DNA of 33,433 nt, from positions 1-33,433 of the forward strand of contig JAJDAV010000077.1 of assembly GCA_029261695.1 (NCBI GenBank), given 5' to 3'. A program made the translations under genes and the position numbers. Source of the DNA: Nitrospinaceae bacterium (GTDB lineage: Bacteria > Nitrospinota > Nitrospinia > Nitrospinales > VA-1). Every line of letters starts with the position of its first letter. The first letter of the stretch is position 1. Below the pieces are notes generated by a model. It saw only the letters and a list, made by a program, of their open reading frames with translations. It did not search any database and was not told the origin of the DNA. This document shows, in pieces, positions 18,336 through 27,631 of this stretch.

Positions 18336-19130
18336 GTGAAAAAAACTCCAAATAATTTAAATCAAATAGTCATAATAACTGGAAATGATTTACGCCATAA
18401 ATACTTCCTAAAACAATTAAATTCCAAACATCGAATTGCGGCTGTATTTATACAAGAATCAAATTTCCCAATACCCACCCCGGAGACACAAGAAGAAAGG
18501 GACGCCTGGAATTGGTTCTTTGAAAGAAGGAAAATCTTTGAAGATGAAACGATTGCACCAACATTAAAGATCAAAACTCAAAATGAACCGGAAACTTTCT
18601 ACTTAAAAAATAACGACCTAAATACATTAAAAACGTTATCTCTCATCCAAAGATATTCGCCAGGTTTCATCGCTGTATTTGGAACCAGCATTATTAAAGA
18701 AAGAATTTTGTCTTGCTATCCAAATTCAATTTATAATCTACATGTAGGAATACCTGAATTTTACAGAGGATCTTCATGCAATTTTTGGCCAATCCATAAT
18801 TGTGATTTCAACAATTTGGGTGCAACAGTGCATAGGGTTGAAAAAGGAATTGATGCTGGCAAGGTTTCAGAGGAAGGTTTCATATCATTAGAGGTTACAG
18901 ACAACGAACAAACCTTGATGTGGAAAACTATGCAGGTGGGAACCAAATTAATGGAAAAAACTATTCAAAACTGGAAAAACAACTCACTCATTTTGAAGAA
19001 ACAAGAACGCACCGGAAGACTCTATAAAATAAGTGAATTTAAACCTTCTGCAATTGTAAAAGTAAAAAAAATGGTGGAATCAGGAGAGTTGAAATCTAAG
19101 ATGGAATTGGCGCTAAGCAGCGGAGTTTAA
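18336..19130 (+). CDS. Stand-alone formyltransferase-fold protein
   Basis: 264 aa from a GTG start with only a weak ribosome site. The centre shows the formyltransferase active site: N-x-H in IYNLHVGIPEFYRG and the Asp of GIDAG in TVHRVEKGIDAGKV, the Asn-His-Asp triad that transfers formyl from 10-formyltetrahydrofolate. An N-terminal Rossmann-like start (QIVIITGND) precedes it. The C-terminal oligonucleotide-binding domain of methionyl-tRNA formyltransferase is missing, and the length exceeds PurN. It resembles formyltransferases acting on sugar-nucleotides or unknown amines, but no sugar-nucleotide genes are nearby. An exported small protein is encoded 31 bases downstream. Catalytic class fairly sure, substrate unknown. 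Confidence 0.82.
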   Translation: MKKTPNNLNQIVIITGNDLRHKYFLKQLNSKHRIAAVFIQESNFPIPTPETQEERDAWNWFFERRKIFEDETIAPTLKIKTQNEPETFYLKNNDLNTLKTLSLIQRYSPGFIAVFGTSIIKERILSCYPNSIYNLHVGIPEFYRGSSCNFWPIHNCDFNNLGATVHRVEKGIDAGKVSEEGFISLEVTDNEQTLMWKTMQVGTKLMEKTIQNWKNNSLILKKQERTGRLYKISEFKPSAIVKVKKMVESGELKSKMELALSSGV

Positions 19131-19161
19131 AATTCAACCCTTTACTTATTCTTTAAAAGAT

Positions 19162-19635
19162 ATGAAAAAAAAAGTCATAGCCTTCTTATATTTTATCGCG
19201 CTAAGCACAACGCTTTCCGTCAACCAAGCTTATAGTCAGGGGCAGAAAGAAGAAAAGTTTACCAACCTTGGCCCCATTGCAATTTCTGACAAATATGTAT
19301 TACCAGAAAATCGAAGAGCAATCATTTTCAGAATCAAGAACAATTCATCACGAAGCATTAGTCAGATATACGGCAGGGTTTTCATGATAAAGAAAATTGA
19401 AACCGATCCTAACAAGCGGTTTTTGCTTATCAATAATCCTCATAAAGGTGGGAATATTTTAAAGGGCAAGCCACATCGGCCGGGAACTATTTCAGAATGG
19501 AATTTCACGCTGATGCGCGAGCCATTAATAGCCAACCAAAATATCGAGTACACTTTACAGGTGCATCCTCGTTCCATTTTTTACGCTAATATCGAAACTA
19601 ACCAAAAATCCAACAAAGCCAAAGATAATCCTTAA
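19162..19635 (+). CDS. Small exported protein of unknown function
   Basis: 157 aa. A clear signal peptide: lysine-rich start, hydrophobic stretch of about residues 6-19, and a likely cut after YSQ or AYS near residue 25. The mature part is about 130 residues with alternating beta-type segments (RRAIIFRIKNNSSRSISQIYG, GTISEWNFTLM, NIEYTLQVHP), suggesting a small beta-sandwich, perhaps FxLYD-like. It has no cysteine or enzyme motif that I can recognise. It follows the formyltransferase-like gene by 31 bases and ends ten bases before the convergent hybrid kinase gene. I do not recognise the family. Confidence 0.7.
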   Translation: MKKKVIAFLYFIALSTTLSVNQAYSQGQKEEKFTNLGPIAISDKYVLPENRRAIIFRIKNNSSRSISQIYGRVFMIKKIETDPNKRFLLINNPHKGGNILKGKPHRPGTISEWNFTLMREPLIANQNIEYTLQVHPRSIFYANIETNQKSNKAKDNP

Positions 19636-19644
19636 CAAAATAAA

Positions 19645-21921
19645 TCATCCTTCAGGCTCACTCATTGCCCCTTTGCACGCTGTGGAACGAATTGCCTGTA
19701 AAAGTTCATTGCAGGTGACATCCCCCTTCTTGAAAACTTTCTCAACATCCCCTTGAAGACGCCCTCTTTCTTCAAGTGTTAATTCCTTAGCAGAAATGAT
19801 TATTATGGGAATGGATCGCCACAAGGGGTTTTGCCGCAAACGCTGAACCACTTCAAACCCGTTTATGCCAGGAATAATAATATCGAGCAAAATTAGCCCA
19901 GGAATTTCATTTTTACTCAATTTTTCGAAAGCCGATGGGCCGTCAAAAGCCTCAATAACATTCCAGCCATCTTTTCCGAGCATTCGGCTTAATGCTTCAC
20001 GGTTAATGGCATCATCCTCTACGACCATAATTGAAAATTCACGTGAAATTTTCTTATATTTTTTTAATACCGAAACAAAATAATCCCAATCTAAAGGTTT
20101 CGGTAAAAATTCTGCCGCCCCTTCTTTCTTGGCGCGCTGTTCGTCATCGGCATTTGTTAAAACAACTATCGGAATCTCTTTAAGCTTTGGATGCTCTTGA
20201 AACCTTCTAAGAAGTTCCCAACCACTCAATCCTTTTATCGTCACATCAAGGATTATAATTTGGGGAATGTTTTTTTCAGCTAATTTAAAGCCCTCGTTTA
20301 CTTCTTGGGCAATTTCTACCTGATACCCTTCTTTTTCTAAAAATTTCCGAATTAAATTACTGACAACCGTATCATCGTCAATTACTAAAACTTGATCCGC
20401 TTCAAATTCAACAAGCGAAGAGTCTGCTCTCCCTGGATAATTCCTTTTTTTGACCAGTCCTTCTTCGCCAAGATACTTTCCGGCCCATTCCGACCACCCC
20501 AAACCAGTTTGCTTCTCGAAGGATTTAACACGCGAAGAATCTTCCGGCAAAAATAATGTAAAGGATGAACCTTTTCCCGGTTCACTGGTGGCTTGAATGT
20601 CTCCGCCGAGTAATTGCGCCAAACGTTTACTAATCGTCAAACCCAAACCGGTCCCGCCAAATTTTCTTGTTGCGGAATTATCCGCCTGCGTAAATTCCTC
20701 GAACAACTCTGGAATTCTATCAGGATCAATTCCAATGCCCGAATCTGCAATGGTAAAATGAACCCACTTTTCGCCCTCTACCACTTTACCCGTAACAGAC
20801 AAAGTAACGTGTCCCTTTTCCGTAAATTTACAAGAATTGCCCAGCAAGTTTAATAGTATTTGACGAATTCTAGTAGAATCTGAAAACATAATTTCAGGGG
20901 CATTTAACAGCTTTGCTTCGATTTTATTTTTCTTTTTTTGAGCCAAAGGTCTTATCGTTGTGAGAACCTCTTCAACAAGCTGCTTTGGAGAAAAGGATTC
21001 TGAATGCACCTCCATTTTCCCGGCCTGTATTTTGGAAATCTCCAAAATTTCGTTAATTAATCCTAGTAGGTGTCGACCCGCTAGCTCAATTGCTTTCAAA
21101 TCTTCTAAGAAATCGGGACGCTGTATTTTTCTTGCCTCAAACTGAAGAATTTCTCCGTATCCAAGAATCGCATTTAGAGGGGTTCTGATTTCATGACTCA
21201 TGTTTGCCAAAAATTCACTTTTGGCTTTAGCAGCAGCCTCGGCCTCTTCTTTTGCAATTACCAAGGATTCTTCTGCCAACTTACGAAAAGCTATTTCTTC
21301 TTCCAACTCTACTTTTCTTTTCTCCAGATCACGCGTTCTGACACTAACCGTTTCTTCAAGATTTTTATTTTGCTCAAGGATCAAACCATATAGAGCGGCG
21401 CTTTCCAATGCATTGGAAGTACTCTGCAAAATAACCGTTAGTGGAAAAAGAATGGTCTCATTAATTGCTTTTGCCTGCGATAATACCCGCCCTACAAACA
21501 TACCGCGAACTCTAGTTTTAGTAGTCAACACATGAAAAACAAGGGAATGATTTCCCGACGAGGCTTTTACAACCACTGCACGGTTTTGGTTTAAAGCCCA
21601 GGCAAAAGTTCCTTTCTCAATTTCGGCATCAACTTCTTCTTGAATTGAGGTTTTTTGAGCGGCAGGATGGATTGCATTCAAAACAAAATCGTTGTTTTCT
21701 TCATCAACCAGATAAAAGGCCACAACTTCGAACTCTACCAATCGCTGCACATGATTCAAAGCAACTTTTAGAATCCGCTGAGGTTCCCTCCCCAAATGCG
21801 AGCTGTTTTGCAACTCGCCCAGTGAAGCAAGAATATCTAAACCAAACAAGCTAAGCCGCGCTTGTTTTTCTAGAAATTCAATACGAATTTGTTCTTTAGT
21901 TTTTGGATTCTTATCTGTCAC
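19645..21921 (-). CDS. Hybrid histidine kinase: GAF-HisKA-HATPase-REC-REC
   Basis: 758 aa, soluble. A GAF-like sensor occupies about residues 45-180, followed by a long coiled coil (about 175-235), HisKA with H243 ([14 protein letters not shown]), HATPase with N362 (NLLGNS), DSGIGID and GGTGLGL, then two receivers. REC1 (about 510-622) has D515-D517, acceptor D559, T589 and K608. REC2 (about 630-745) has E635-D637, acceptor D680 and a matching KK pair near the end. The set is complete for autophosphorylation and intramolecular relay. No Hpt domain is present, so phosphate must leave through an external Hpt or be consumed by the receivers. It follows the HDOD gene by 12 bases and probably belongs to the same operon. 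Confidence 0.95.
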   Translation of the reverse strand: MTDKNPKTKEQIRIEFLEKQARLSLFGLDILASLGELQNSSHLGREPQRILKVALNHVQRLVEFEVVAFYLVDEENNDFVLNAIHPAAQKTSIQEEVDAEIEKGTFAWALNQNRAVVVKASSGNHSLVFHVLTTKTRVRGMFVGRVLSQAKAINETILFPLTVILQSTSNALESAALYGLILEQNKNLEETVSVRTRDLEKRKVELEEEIAFRKLAEESLVIAKEEAEAAAKAKSEFLANMSHEIRTPLNAILGYGEILQFEARKIQRPDFLEDLKAIELAGRHLLGLINEILEISKIQAGKMEVHSESFSPKQLVEEVLTTIRPLAQKKKNKIEAKLLNAPEIMFSDSTRIRQILLNLLGNSCKFTEKGHVTLSVTGKVVEGEKWVHFTIADSGIGIDPDRIPELFEEFTQADNSATRKFGGTGLGLTISKRLAQLLGGDIQATSEPGKGSSFTLFLPEDSSRVKSFEKQTGLGWSEWAGKYLGEEGLVKKRNYPGRADSSLVEFEADQVLVIDDDTVVSNLIRKFLEKEGYQVEIAQEVNEGFKLAEKNIPQIIILDVTIKGLSGWELLRRFQEHPKLKEIPIVVLTNADDEQRAKKEGAAEFLPKPLDWDYFVSVLKKYKKISREFSIMVVEDDAINREALSRMLGKDGWNVIEAFDGPSAFEKLSKNEIPGLILLDIIIPGINGFEVVQRLRQNPLWRSIPIIIISAKELTLEERGRLQGDVEKVFKKGDVTCNELLQAIRSTACKGAMSEPEG

Positions 21922-21933
21922 AATAAATAGCCA

Positions 21934-22773
21934 TCATAAAAATATTTCTACCGCCTCACCCACCTGGCGATCTACTTGTTCCATAATTGATGGCAACAAA
22001 CCCGGCGGAAGTTCCAACATTTCCCATGCTTTTGAATGGAGAGGAGGAACAAACCTTTCTCCACAAGCACCCAACTCCATTCCATGCGCAATGAAGTCAG
22101 AAATATGGACAATGGATGCCGCTATCGGGTAATGAGGAGCCTCGTGTGGTTTGTGATGGTACGAAACAGCCTCCTGAAGCATTTCTGGTAATTGCCATGA
22201 TTTCATCAATTGACCTGCAGCAGAAGCATGATCAAAGCCCAAAACTTCATTCTCTGCGGCATACATTGTGCCGCCCAATTCATATTTTGCCATGACTGTT
22301 TTAATAGAATCCGGAATATTAAGCAGCAGTAACAGTCTTCCCAAATCGTGAAGCATACCCATTAGATAAAATCTGTCCGCATTTGCCTCCCTGCGATAAA
22401 TAGCTAAAATTTTTGCTGTCAATCCAGTGGCAACACTATGCAGCCAGAATTTTTCCATATTAATTAAATTTTTTGGAACCCCCTTAAATTGATTTACTAC
22501 GGTTGTTGCCAAAGCTAGATCACGGAGCTGCGCCATGCCAACAATGGTTACTGCATGTGTGATTGTTTCAATTTTACTTGGAAATCCAAAAAACGAACTA
22601 TTTACTATCCTCAGCAATCGAGCTGAAAGTGAAGGATCATTACTGATAATTTCGCCAATTTCCACAAAAGAACACTCTGGGTCTTCAACCGCCTCGTTAA
22701 TTTGATAAAAAATTGTCGGCAGCGATGATATCTGCGGGGACTGGGAAACCAGATTTTCTAAATCTTTTGTCAT
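21934..22773 (-). CDS. HDOD-domain signalling protein
   Basis: 279 aa, a single HDOD domain. It has the typical start (LPTIFYQINEAVEDPECS, SNDPSLSARLLRIVNSSFFG, VTIVGMAQLRDLALA) and a MGMLHDLGRLLLL motif in the HD-related core. HDOD proteins lack the full metal-binding set of HD-GYP enzymes and work as regulators in stress, motility or second-messenger circuits. The gene lies between a small companion gene (10 bases upstream) and the GAF-kinase-REC-REC hybrid gene (12 bases downstream), all minus strand. This strongly suggests a single operon in which the HDOD protein is an output or adaptor. Confidence 0.92.
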   Translation of the reverse strand: MTKDLENLVSQSPQISSLPTIFYQINEAVEDPECSFVEIGEIISNDPSLSARLLRIVNSSFFGFPSKIETITHAVTIVGMAQLRDLALATTVVNQFKGVPKNLINMEKFWLHSVATGLTAKILAIYRREANADRFYLMGMLHDLGRLLLLLNIPDSIKTVMAKYELGGTMYAAENEVLGFDHASAAGQLMKSWQLPEMLQEAVSYHHKPHEAPHYPIAASIVHISDFIAHGMELGACGERFVPPLHSKAWEMLELPPGLLPSIMEQVDRQVGEAVEIFL

Positions 22774-22783
22774 TTTTTACTTT

Positions 22784-23128
22784 CTATGACCCAATGCCAT
22801 CGTTCTTTAAATTGACCTTTCGCAACAAACAAAGATCATAGAATTCATTTACTATGGGATGCCGACGATCTGTAAACTGAAATAATTTGTCCATTTCTTC
22901 AACAATTAATGGATCGACAGGTATTTTCTCCTCAACCTTTTCTTCAATTTTCTGGGAACCTTTGGGAGACATAATACTTACTTCTGTTATTCCCCAAGTT
23001 TTAAAAACTTTTAAATGCTTCCCCGTTATGGTTTTCCCTTTAGCGAGCAGGGTTCGGCCCATTCTATCTTTTACTGCGGCCGCAGTTACCATTCCTTCAC
23101 GAATTAATTTGATTTTGATAGAGTTCAT
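22784..23128 (-). CDS. Small HDOD-companion protein of unknown function
   Basis: 114 aa. The N-terminal 55 residues (REGMVTAAAVKDRMGRTLLAKG, ITGKHLKVFKTWGITEV) resemble the small beta-rich domain often seen ahead of HDOD or HD-GYP proteins in delta-proteobacteria-like genomes. A lysine/glutamate linker follows, then a short helical end (FQFTDRRHPIVNEFYDLCLLRK). There is no enzyme motif. It is the first gene of the HDOD/hybrid-kinase set, ten bases before the HDOD gene. The start is 65 bases from the divergent lipoprotein gene. The role is probably as a binding partner of the HDOD protein, by context only. Confidence 0.75.
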   Translation of the reverse strand: MNSIKIKLIREGMVTAAAVKDRMGRTLLAKGKTITGKHLKVFKTWGITEVSIMSPKGSQKIEEKVEEKIPVDPLIVEEMDKLFQFTDRRHPIVNEFYDLCLLRKVNLKNDGIGS

Positions 23129-23193
23129 ATTAAACTTTGTTATAAGAGAAGTTTATTCTTAACTAAAATTTTTAATTGATCTAAGAATTCATT

Positions 23194-23775
23194 ATGCAAC
23201 ACACTTTGCTTCGAAATATGCGATTCGTATTTATACTAATATTATTGCCAACAGCAGGGTGTTCAACTCACCACCAGGTTTTTCTAGAGCCGTCTCTACC
23301 TATTCACGATTCGAGTATTGGCAACAATATTCCCATTGCATTATATGTAGAAGATGCCAGAAGCAGCAACACTATCGCTAAATGGAAAAAGGGTATCAGA
23401 AAATTCAGCATATCCTCACAAAATGATTTAAAGGAAATTTTCTCCATTAAACTGCAGCAAGGTCTAAAAAAGTTGGGCTTTTTACCCAAAGTCCACCGAA
23501 GAAATCCCGATCATTCACTAAAAGTAGATATCCTATACATAAAAAGTAAGTATATTGAAAGAGTTCCTAGAATGGATGTCAAAGTCCAGGCTAAATTACG
23601 AGCATCCTGCAATAATAACGGCAAGAAATACTCTAATACCTATTCCGGCCAAAAAAAGCGTGATGGGATCACCCCCGCCACATTTCCCAATGAAAACCTC
23701 CTAAATGCCAACCTTTCTGAGATTTTAGCGAAGGTTTTCACTGATGATGCTCTTTTGTCCTGCCTTGCAAAATAG
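23194..23775 (+). CDS. YajG-like putative lipoprotein
   Basis: 193 aa. A hydrophobic signal with PTAGC places a lipid-modified Cys at residue 23 (residue 15 if the ATG at 23218 is used, which gives a neater signal peptide MRFVFILILLPTAGC). Position -3 is Thr rather than the usual Leu, so the lipobox is slightly off consensus. The mature region has the YajG pattern: an early valine-rich VEDARSSNTIA segment, then a long amphipathic helix ending LQQGLKKLGF, then beta strands. YajG-like proteins are outer-membrane lipoproteins of unknown function. It is divergent from the HDOD operon. Neither ATG has a good ribosome site. Confidence 0.75.
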   Translation: MQHTLLRNMRFVFILILLPTAGCSTHHQVFLEPSLPIHDSSIGNNIPIALYVEDARSSNTIAKWKKGIRKFSISSQNDLKEIFSIKLQQGLKKLGFLPKVHRRNPDHSLKVDILYIKSKYIERVPRMDVKVQAKLRASCNNNGKKYSNTYSGQKKRDGITPATFPNENLLNANLSEILAKVFTDDALLSCLAK

Positions 23776-24095
23776 CCCCAGAACACCCAAAAACCTGTAA
23801 AGCCATATAAAACAATATCTTTATAAACAACTCATCTACTTTAAAGATAAACTACCCTACTACCCGCAGAAATTCACCGTAATTTAAGTTACATTTTATC
23901 TGTTTACCGGTTTATAGTTTACGGAAATGCGTTAATGATCAACATTTCTCTTTTGTTATGAAGGGTATAGGTCGATAAAGCCATTAGTAAAATAGTTTTT
24001 TAATATTGTGTTTTGTTTACCTTTGTCCCCAATGTTTATAGAGATTCATAACAGGTTGGAATGTTTTCCATCTAAATTTTTGTGAGGGTTAAAAA
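23776..24095. promoter_or_regulatory. 320-base intergenic region with possible amt promoter
   Basis: AT-rich region ahead of amt. A weak sigma70-like pair, TTGTTT (24013-24018) and TATAGA (24037-24042) with an 18-base spacer, sits about 50 bases before the amt ATG. The leader then contains a perfect small hairpin, TGGAA-TGTT-TTCCA (24057-24070), and a good ribosome site GAGGG (24084-24088), seven bases before ATG. Upstream, GTTTAC occurs at 23902, 23917 and 24015, and CCGTAA/TTACGG at 23877 and 23919 form a spaced inverted pair. I found no sigma54 consensus, which would have suggested nitrogen control. Assignments are by eye. Confidence 0.3.
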
Positions 24096-25328
24096 ATGGA
24101 AAAGAAGATTGAATCTCTAACAAACAGCGGAGATGTCCTGTTTATGATGCTAGGAGCGGTAATGGTCTTTGCTATGCATGGAGGCTTTGCCTTCCTTGAA
24201 GTAGGTACTGTAAGAAAAAAGAACCAAGTCAATGCATTGGTGAAAATCCTAGTTGATTTTGCTCTTTCGACTTTGATCTATTTCTTCATCGGGTTCTCAA
24301 TCGCCTATGGGATTAGTTTTCTTCTACCTGCAAAGGAATTACTTTCCGACAAACAAGGCTATGAATTAGTGCATTTTTTCTTTTTGCTTACTTTTGCGGC
24401 AGCAATTCCCGCAATTATTTCGGGAGGCATTGCTGAACGAGCCAAATTCTGGACTCAAGCTCTAGCTGCAGGAATTTTTGTAGGAATTGCCTATCCGCTA
24501 TTCGAAGGCATGGTCTGGGGACAAATAATATTTTTGGGGCAGGCTGACTCCTGGCTAGCAGGAATTTCAGGGGGCATACCTTTCCATGATTATGCGGGTT
24601 CAGTTGTAGTGCATTCCATGGGGGGCTGGATAGCGTTGGCAGGAGTTGTTGTTCTTGGGCCTCGAATAGGAAGATGGGACTCTCAAGGCCGCAGTCGCCC
24701 CATTCCTATTAGTAATGTTCCTTTTATGGCATTGGGAAGCTGGATGCTATGTGTTGGCTGGTTTGGGTTTAACGTAATGTCAGCCGCAACCCTTCAGGGC
24801 ATTTCCGGATTGGTTGCAATCAACTCATTATTTGCAATGGCAGGTGGAATAGTTGCAGCCTTACTTATTTCCAAAAATGATCCGGGGTTTATTCATAATG
24901 GGGCTCTCGCCGGATTAGTAGCAATTTGCGCAGGCTCAGACCAAGTTCACCCAATTGGCGCATTGGCTATTGGCGCCATCGCAGGAATTATATTTGTTAA
25001 GGGTTTTACCTGGGAGCAAGAAAAATTAAAAATTGATGACGTGCTAGGAGTTTGGCCCCTACATGGACTCGCAGGTTCCTGGGGAGGAATTGCCTGTGGT
25101 ATTTTTGGACAAGAGGCTTTAGGGGGCTTGGGTGAGGTCAGCTTGATCGCACAAACGGTTGGCACTCTTACAGCTATTAGCGTCGCCCTGTTTTTTGGAT
25201 TTACTGTATATAAAATTCTGGATGCAACTTTCGGTATTCGACTTTCAAAAGAGGAAGAACAAATGGGTTCCGATTTAACTTTGCATAAAATTGAATCCTA
25301 TCCAGAGGATGTAACCAGTCGTTTTTAA
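24096..25328 (+). CDS. amt: Ammonium transporter (Amt family)
   Basis: 410 aa with about eleven hydrophobic segments. Conserved pore features are present: DYAGSVVVHSMGGW with the Asp and first pore His, FAAAIPAIISGGIAERAKFW with the Phe gate region, CVGWFGFNVMSA with the second Phe, and VWPLHGLAGSWGG with the second pore His. The first helix reads GGFAFLEVGTVRKKNQVNAL. This matches the GFxxLExGxxRxKN branch of Amt proteins, seen in some archaea, cyanobacteria and Amt-sensor fusions, more than AmtB of Escherichia coli. No glnK/P-II gene adjoins it. The exported TPR gene starts about 17 bases after its stop, so the two are probably co-transcribed. A good ribosome site (GAGGG) precedes the ATG. 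Confidence 0.93.
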   Translation: MEKKIESLTNSGDVLFMMLGAVMVFAMHGGFAFLEVGTVRKKNQVNALVKILVDFALSTLIYFFIGFSIAYGISFLLPAKELLSDKQGYELVHFFFLLTFAAAIPAIISGGIAERAKFWTQALAAGIFVGIAYPLFEGMVWGQIIFLGQADSWLAGISGGIPFHDYAGSVVVHSMGGWIALAGVVVLGPRIGRWDSQGRSRPIPISNVPFMALGSWMLCVGWFGFNVMSAATLQGISGLVAINSLFAMAGGIVAALLISKNDPGFIHNGALAGLVAICAGSDQVHPIGALAIGAIAGIIFVKGFTWEQEKLKIDDVLGVWPLHGLAGSWGGIACGIFGQEALGGLGEVSLIAQTVGTLTAISVALFFGFTVYKILDATFGIRLSKEEEQMGSDLTLHKIESYPEDVTSRF

Positions 25329-25345
25329 TTTTTTGAGTGATTTTT

Positions 25346-27631
25346 ATGAAAAAAATTTCCATTTATCTTCTTGCGCTGGCAATGCTTGCACCCCTTTTAT
25401 CTAACGATACATGGGCTCAGGAAGATCCAATTGAAAAACTAAAAAGAGCCGCAAAAGCCGACCCTAGAGATTACGCACCCCATTTTGGACTTGGCCAAGC
25501 TTTTCACAGAATGGGTATCTACGATAAAGCGATTCAGGAGTATCAAAAGACCATTGAATTGGAACCCCTATTTGCTGCTGCCTTTAACGGATTAGGTTCC
25601 AGTTATGGAGAACTGGGGCAATTCGAAAAATCTATTGATGCATATTTAGAAGCAACTCGTCTGGGACCTAATTATGCAGAGGCGCAATTTGGACTGGGTT
25701 GGGCTTATTTCCAATTGGGAAAATACGGCGATGCCCTTTTACCTCTAAAAATCGCCATCAAAGTTCAACCAAGAATGGTAGCCGCTCATTTTACCCTGGG
25801 AAAAGTCTATGCAGCATTAGACAACCACCCACAAGCAATTGTTGAATACAAAAAAACACTAGAAATCACCCCCATCTATCCAGATGCCTTTTTCCAGTTA
25901 GGCCGTAGTTACGTCAGCATGAAAATGTATAACGAAGGCATACAGGCTTACCATGATACCTTGCGGCTTAGCCCAAACTTTTATGAAGCTTATATAGGAA
26001 TCGGAAAAGCTTATATAAATGCTGAGAGGAGCAACGAAGCTATTGCTCCTTTAAGAAATGCGATTGCTATCAACCCACTATCAATTGAAGCCTACGACAA
26101 TCTGGGTATGGCATATGCAGATATGGGGGAACATGAAAAATCTCTAGCTCCTTACCTCGAACTTGCAAGGATAGACTTTAGAAATCCTGTAGCCCATTAT
26201 AAAGCAGGCGTCGCCTATTCGAGGTTCAACAAAAAAAGAGAAGCCATCAAAAAATTTGAAGAAGCGATCCGATTAAATGAAGATTTTCCAGAAGCACAGT
26301 TTAATATTGCCTGGCTTTATCAGGATCTCGGGGAAGCAGACAATGCGCTGAAATTTTACAACAACACCATTAAATATGACCCGAACAACCTCGAAGCATT
26401 TTACAACTCGGGAGAAATTCATGAATCTTTCAAGCGTTACCAGGAAGCAGTAAAAGCCTTCAAAGAGGTTGTCCGAATAGACCCCGACCATGTAGAAGCT
26501 CACGCTAAACTTGGCCGAAACTACGCTAAACTCAATCTACCCGAAGAGGCATTGGCAGAATTTAATATCGCCTTACGAATTAACCCAAATCTTGCAGAAA
26601 CCTATTATCAATTGGGAAACACCTATGGTGAATTAAAAAGAGAAAAAGAGGGACTACAACCCTTAAGAAAAGCCATTCAACTAAAACCAGATTATCTAAA
26701 AGCGATCTACCTTTTAGGGAAATTCAACACTGTATTAGAAAATTATTTTGAAGCAATTTCATCTTTAAAAATAGTTGATAAAGCTGAACCAGGATTTGGA
26801 GAAACAAATTTTCTACTTGGCAAAAGCCTATTAAAAACGGGTCAAAACCACGATGCCCTGCCCTACCTGCAAAAAGCAGTATTAAACAACCCAAAATTTT
26901 CTCAGGCACAATATTTTCTTGGGCAGAGCTTAATTAATATAGGCCGCTATAAAGAAGCCATCAAACCTTTAGAAACGGCAGTTGAACTCCAACCCGATTT
27001 GTCTAAAGGTTTCAATTTTTTAGGGGAGACTTACCAAAGACTAGGAAATTATACAGAAGCCATTAATGCATATAAGAGTGCGGTTCATATTTCCCCTGAT
27101 TTTATAAGCGCACATAATAATCTCGGAACGATTTACACTTTTCAAAAAGAGTATGTAAAAGCCATAAACTCATTCAAGCAAACTATTCAAATAAACCCTG
27201 AATTCCAAAAAGGGTTTTTGAACCTTGGAATAATTTATGAAATTCTGGGGCGCTACCCTGAGGCCATTAAGACTTATGAAACACTACTCGACCTAAACCC
27301 AAATCATAAAGATGCCATGTTTAGCTTGGGGTGGGTCCTTATGGACGAAAAACGTTATTTGGAAGCTGCGCCAATCCTGAAAAAGGCTGTCCAATTGAAT
27401 CCAGAGAATGCCAATACTTATTATAGTTTAGGAATGGTCTATGGTGAGTTGGGCCGAAAAGAAGATGCCCTGATGCAATATCGCAAAGCTTTGCAAATAG
27501 ATGGGAATCATCCAGGCGCCCATGAGAAAATTGCAAGAATGGCCAATGAAAGTGAAATAAAAACAGTTGAACGAGCAGAAACTTTCACCCAGGTACCACC
27601 ACCCGATTCAGACATCATTCTACTTCCTTAA
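25346..27631 (+). CDS. Exported TPR-repeat protein (about 20 repeats)
   Basis: 761 aa from the ATG at 25346, chosen over a GTG nine bases earlier because GAGTGA lies at a usable distance. A signal peptide (MKKISIYLLALAMLAPLLSNDTWAQ) exports it to the periplasm or outer membrane. The mature protein is almost wholly tetratricopeptide repeats of 34 residues, with recurring alanine/proline positions such as ALKINP- and AIELQP-like ends; the length allows about 20 units forming one long superhelix. A proline-rich tail (VPPPDSDIILLP) ends it. TPR solenoids bind partner proteins. It follows amt by 17 bases, so it may organise or regulate something linked to ammonium uptake, but no function is established. 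Confidence 0.9.
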   Translation: MKKISIYLLALAMLAPLLSNDTWAQEDPIEKLKRAAKADPRDYAPHFGLGQAFHRMGIYDKAIQEYQKTIELEPLFAAAFNGLGSSYGELGQFEKSIDAYLEATRLGPNYAEAQFGLGWAYFQLGKYGDALLPLKIAIKVQPRMVAAHFTLGKVYAALDNHPQAIVEYKKTLEITPIYPDAFFQLGRSYVSMKMYNEGIQAYHDTLRLSPNFYEAYIGIGKAYINAERSNEAIAPLRNAIAINPLSIEAYDNLGMAYADMGEHEKSLAPYLELARIDFRNPVAHYKAGVAYSRFNKKREAIKKFEEAIRLNEDFPEAQFNIAWLYQDLGEADNALKFYNNTIKYDPNNLEAFYNSGEIHESFKRYQEAVKAFKEVVRIDPDHVEAHAKLGRNYAKLNLPEEALAEFNIALRINPNLAETYYQLGNTYGELKREKEGLQPLRKAIQLKPDYLKAIYLLGKFNTVLENYFEAISSLKIVDKAEPGFGETNFLLGKSLLKTGQNHDALPYLQKAVLNNPKFSQAQYFLGQSLINIGRYKEAIKPLETAVELQPDLSKGFNFLGETYQRLGNYTEAINAYKSAVHISPDFISAHNNLGTIYTFQKEYVKAINSFKQTIQINPEFQKGFLNLGIIYEILGRYPEAIKTYETLLDLNPNHKDAMFSLGWVLMDEKRYLEAAPILKKAVQLNPENANTYYSLGMVYGELGRKEDALMQYRKALQIDGNHPGAHEKIARMANESEIKTVERAETFTQVPPPDSDIILLP

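Noticed and set aside
25337-25345. GTG start for the TPR gene nine bases upstream of the ATG
   Set aside because: The ATG at 25346 gives a better signal peptide start and better spacing to GAGTGA.
25430-27580. Repetitive sequence suggestive of DNA repeats
   Set aside because: The periodicity of about 102 bases comes from the 34-residue TPR units and is diverged at DNA level. It is not a CRISPR or satellite.
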